From NCBI GenBank assembly GCA_041984585.1, contig JBHIXX010000053.1:1-13051 (forward strand): DNA of 13,051 bases, written 5' to 3'. The position numbers and the translations under genes were made by a program. The DNA is from Pseudolysinimonas_A sp041984585 (GTDB taxonomy: Bacteria > Actinomycetota > Actinomycetes > Actinomycetales > Microbacteriaceae). Each line of letters starts with the position of its first letter. Within the stretch, counting starts at the first letter, position 1. This document shows, piece by piece, positions 11,660 through 13,051 of the stretch. The notes below the pieces were generated by a model, which ran no database searches, was not told the DNA's origin, and was given only the letters and a program-made list of their open reading frames with translations.

Positions 11660-13051
11660 GGGGCGGACTCGAGCAGGCGGCGGCGCTCCGTCTCGAGGTC
11701 GGCGATGCGGCGCCGCAGCTCGCTGGTGCGCTCCGCGTCGCCCTCGGCATCCGCCCGCTGCGAGGCGCCCAGCAGCTCCGCCTTCTCGCGCAGGATGTCG
11801 CGCACCACCAGGTCGGAGACCACGCTGCGGCAGTAGCGCTCCACCCGATCCGGGCGCTCCAGGATCGGCGCGATGCTCAGCTGCACCACCAGGTCGCCGA
11901 AGCCGGTGGGCGCCTGCTCGGCGAGCGACGACACCCAGCCGAGCGACGACATCCGGTCGAGGTTCGCCGCGACCAGGTCGCGCACCACGGCGAGGCTCGT
12001 GTTGTGGAAGCGGATGCGCATCGCCCGCGACGCCAGCTCCGGCCCGACCGCGTCGGGCTGCTGCAGGATCGCGATGAGCGCGTCGCGCTCGCTGCGGGTG
12101 ACCGGGTCGGTCGGCAGGTCGGTGATCTGCGCGCGACGCGGGGACCCCATCGGGTCGCCGCCGGGAACGCCCATGCCGCCGGCCGCGTCGGCCTGCGCGA
12201 TGCCGTCCTGGATGGGGTCGCCGGTGCGCGGAGCGGCCGGACCGCCGTTCGGGGCGCTGGGGCGTCCGGATGCGCCGGGGCCGCCCGGTCCGCCGGGTCG
12301 GGAGGTCGGCCCGCCCGGCCCGCGTCCGTCGCGCGCGGCAGCCCGCCCGCCGTCGCGCTCGTCGCGCGAGCGCGAATCGGAGCGGCCGGTCGCTTCCTTC
12401 ACCGCCCGAGTCGCGTCGGAGATCTCGAGGCCGAGCAGACCGGCGAGGCGACGCGTGTACACCTCGCGGAGCGTGATGTCGCGGATGCTCGCCACGGCCG
12501 GCGCCCCCGCGCGAAGCGCCGACACCCGCCCCTCCACCGTCTCGCGATCGAATTCCTCGATGCGCTGGCGGATCATGAATTCGTACATGGGCACGCGGCT
12601 CTCCACGAGCGCCTGCACCGACTCGTCGCCCTGCTCGAGGCGGAGGTCGCACGGGTCGAGGCCTTCGGGTCCGATCGCCACGTACGTCTGAGCGGCGAAC
12701 CTCTGCTCTTCGGCGAACGCGCGGGTCGCCGCCTTCTGCCCCGCCGCGTCCGGGTCGAAGGTGAAGACCACCTCGCCGGAACGCCCCGCCACGTCGGCGT
12801 TGTCGGTGTCGCCGAGGATGCGGCGCAGGATCTTGATGTGGTCGACGCCGAACGAGGTGCCGCAGGTGGCGACCGCGGTGGTGACGCCGGCGAGGTGGCA
12901 GGCCATCACATCCGTGTAGCCCTCGACGACGACGACGCGGTGCCCCTTCGCGATGTCGCGACGGGCGAGGTCGAGGCCGTAGAGCACCTGGCTCTTGTGG
13001 TAGATCGACGTCTCGGGGGTGTTGAGGTACTTGGGGCCCTTGTCCTGGTCG
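11656..13051 (-). CDS. dnaG: DNA primase, N-terminal part outside the window
   Basis: The gene enters from the right edge; 464 residues up to the stop are visible. DQDKGPKYLNTPETSIYHKS and QVLYGLDLARRD are the well-conserved centre of bacterial DnaG. The TOPRIM domain follows with VVVEGYTDVMACHLAG (catalytic Glu) and FTFDPDAAGQKA (DxD metal site). A Gly/Pro-rich, probably disordered linker (roughly 12140-12330) separates the core from a C-terminal helicase-binding-type helical domain that starts near EQAPTGFGDLVVQL or slightly earlier and ends LETERRRLLESAP. The enzyme makes RNA primers at the replication fork with DnaB. The N-terminal zinc finger and start codon are not in the window. An internal start at 12987 is not real; the frame is open to the edge. 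Confidence 0.97.
   Translation of the reverse strand, partial: DQDKGPKYLNTPETSIYHKSQVLYGLDLARRDIAKGHRVVVVEGYTDVMACHLAGVTTAVATCGTSFGVDHIKILRRILGDTDNADVAGRSGEVVFTFDPDAAGQKAATRAFAEEQRFAAQTYVAIGPEGLDPCDLRLEQGDESVQALVESRVPMYEFMIRQRIEEFDRETVEGRVSALRAGAPAVASIRDITLREVYTRRLAGLLGLEISDATRAVKEATGRSDSRSRDERDGGRAAARDGRGPGGPTSRPGGPGGPGASGRPSAPNGGPAAPRTGDPIQDGIAQADAAGGMGVPGGDPMGSPRRAQITDLPTDPVTRSERDALIAILQQPDAVGPELASRAMRIRFHNTSLAVVRDLVAANLDRMSSLGWVSSLAEQAPTGFGDLVVQLSIAPILERPDRVERYCRSVVSDLVVRDILREKAELLGASQRADAEGDAERTSELRRRIADLETERRRLLESAP

Noticed and set aside
11526..11750. 74-residue minus-strand ORF between dnaG and the lipoprotein gene
   Set aside because: Overlaps the dnaG 3' end in another frame, no SD, and covers the dnaG terminator region.
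1..13051. CRISPR array, IS element, riboswitch or prophage genes
   Set aside because: No regularly spaced repeats, transposase or integrase motifs, terminal inverted repeats or recognisable aptamer cores were seen on either strand.

Overview
The window is very GC-rich, codon usage is strongly G/C-ending, stops are mostly TGA, and several starts are GTG. Gene families (dnaG, def, DUF4395/thioredoxin, NarL-type two-component pair, SHOCT protein) point to a high-GC actinobacterium. A Micrococcales/Microbacteriaceae chromosome is my best guess; this rests on style and content, not on a database search.

Layout. 1-1126: a 3'-truncated alpha/beta hydrolase (-) diverges from a TetR-type regulator (+), with an inverted repeat between them that probably is the regulator's operator. 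1163-3480 (-): a NIPA-like DMT-superfamily membrane protein followed by a GT4 glycosyltransferase. 3612-4184 (+): peptide deformylase, closed by a strong hairpin shared with the convergent SHOCT gene. 4236-4529 (-): a small one-helix SHOCT membrane protein. 4790-5792 (+): a membrane-anchored thioredoxin-like protein overlapping a DUF4395 membrane protein; both carry CxxC. 5753-7787 (-): a LiaS/NarL-type histidine kinase and its LuxR-type response regulator. 7870-8687 (-): a HEPN/MNT (HepT/MntA) toxin-antitoxin pair whose antitoxin carries a fused XRE-type HTH. 8768-8843 (-): tRNA-Asn(GTT) with encoded CCA and a terminator hairpin. 8939-11422 (-): an SBP_bac_5 lipoprotein and an Opp/Dpp-type ABC ATPase, with no permease in view. 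11656-13051 (-): the C-terminal two thirds or so of DNA primase, cut by the window end.

How parts may work together. An 18-bp perfect palindrome lies 65 bp upstream of the kinase start, and a near copy lies upstream of the SHOCT gene, so the two-component system probably autoregulates and controls the SHOCT membrane protein (inference). The thioredoxin and DUF4395 genes overlap and probably form one redox unit at the membrane. The TA pair is translationally coupled through a 4-base overlap.

Sequence-scale oddities. Seven genes have a TAnnnT -10 element 6-7 bases before the start codon, the signature of leaderless transcripts. Four genes (tetR, glycosyltransferase, histidine kinase, dnaG) have short tandem duplications spanning their stop codon. 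The hexamer GGATGC/GCATCC occurs about 35 times, several-fold above a base-composition expectation. No CRISPR array, IS element, prophage gene or complete novel defence operon is visible beyond the HEPN/MNT pair.
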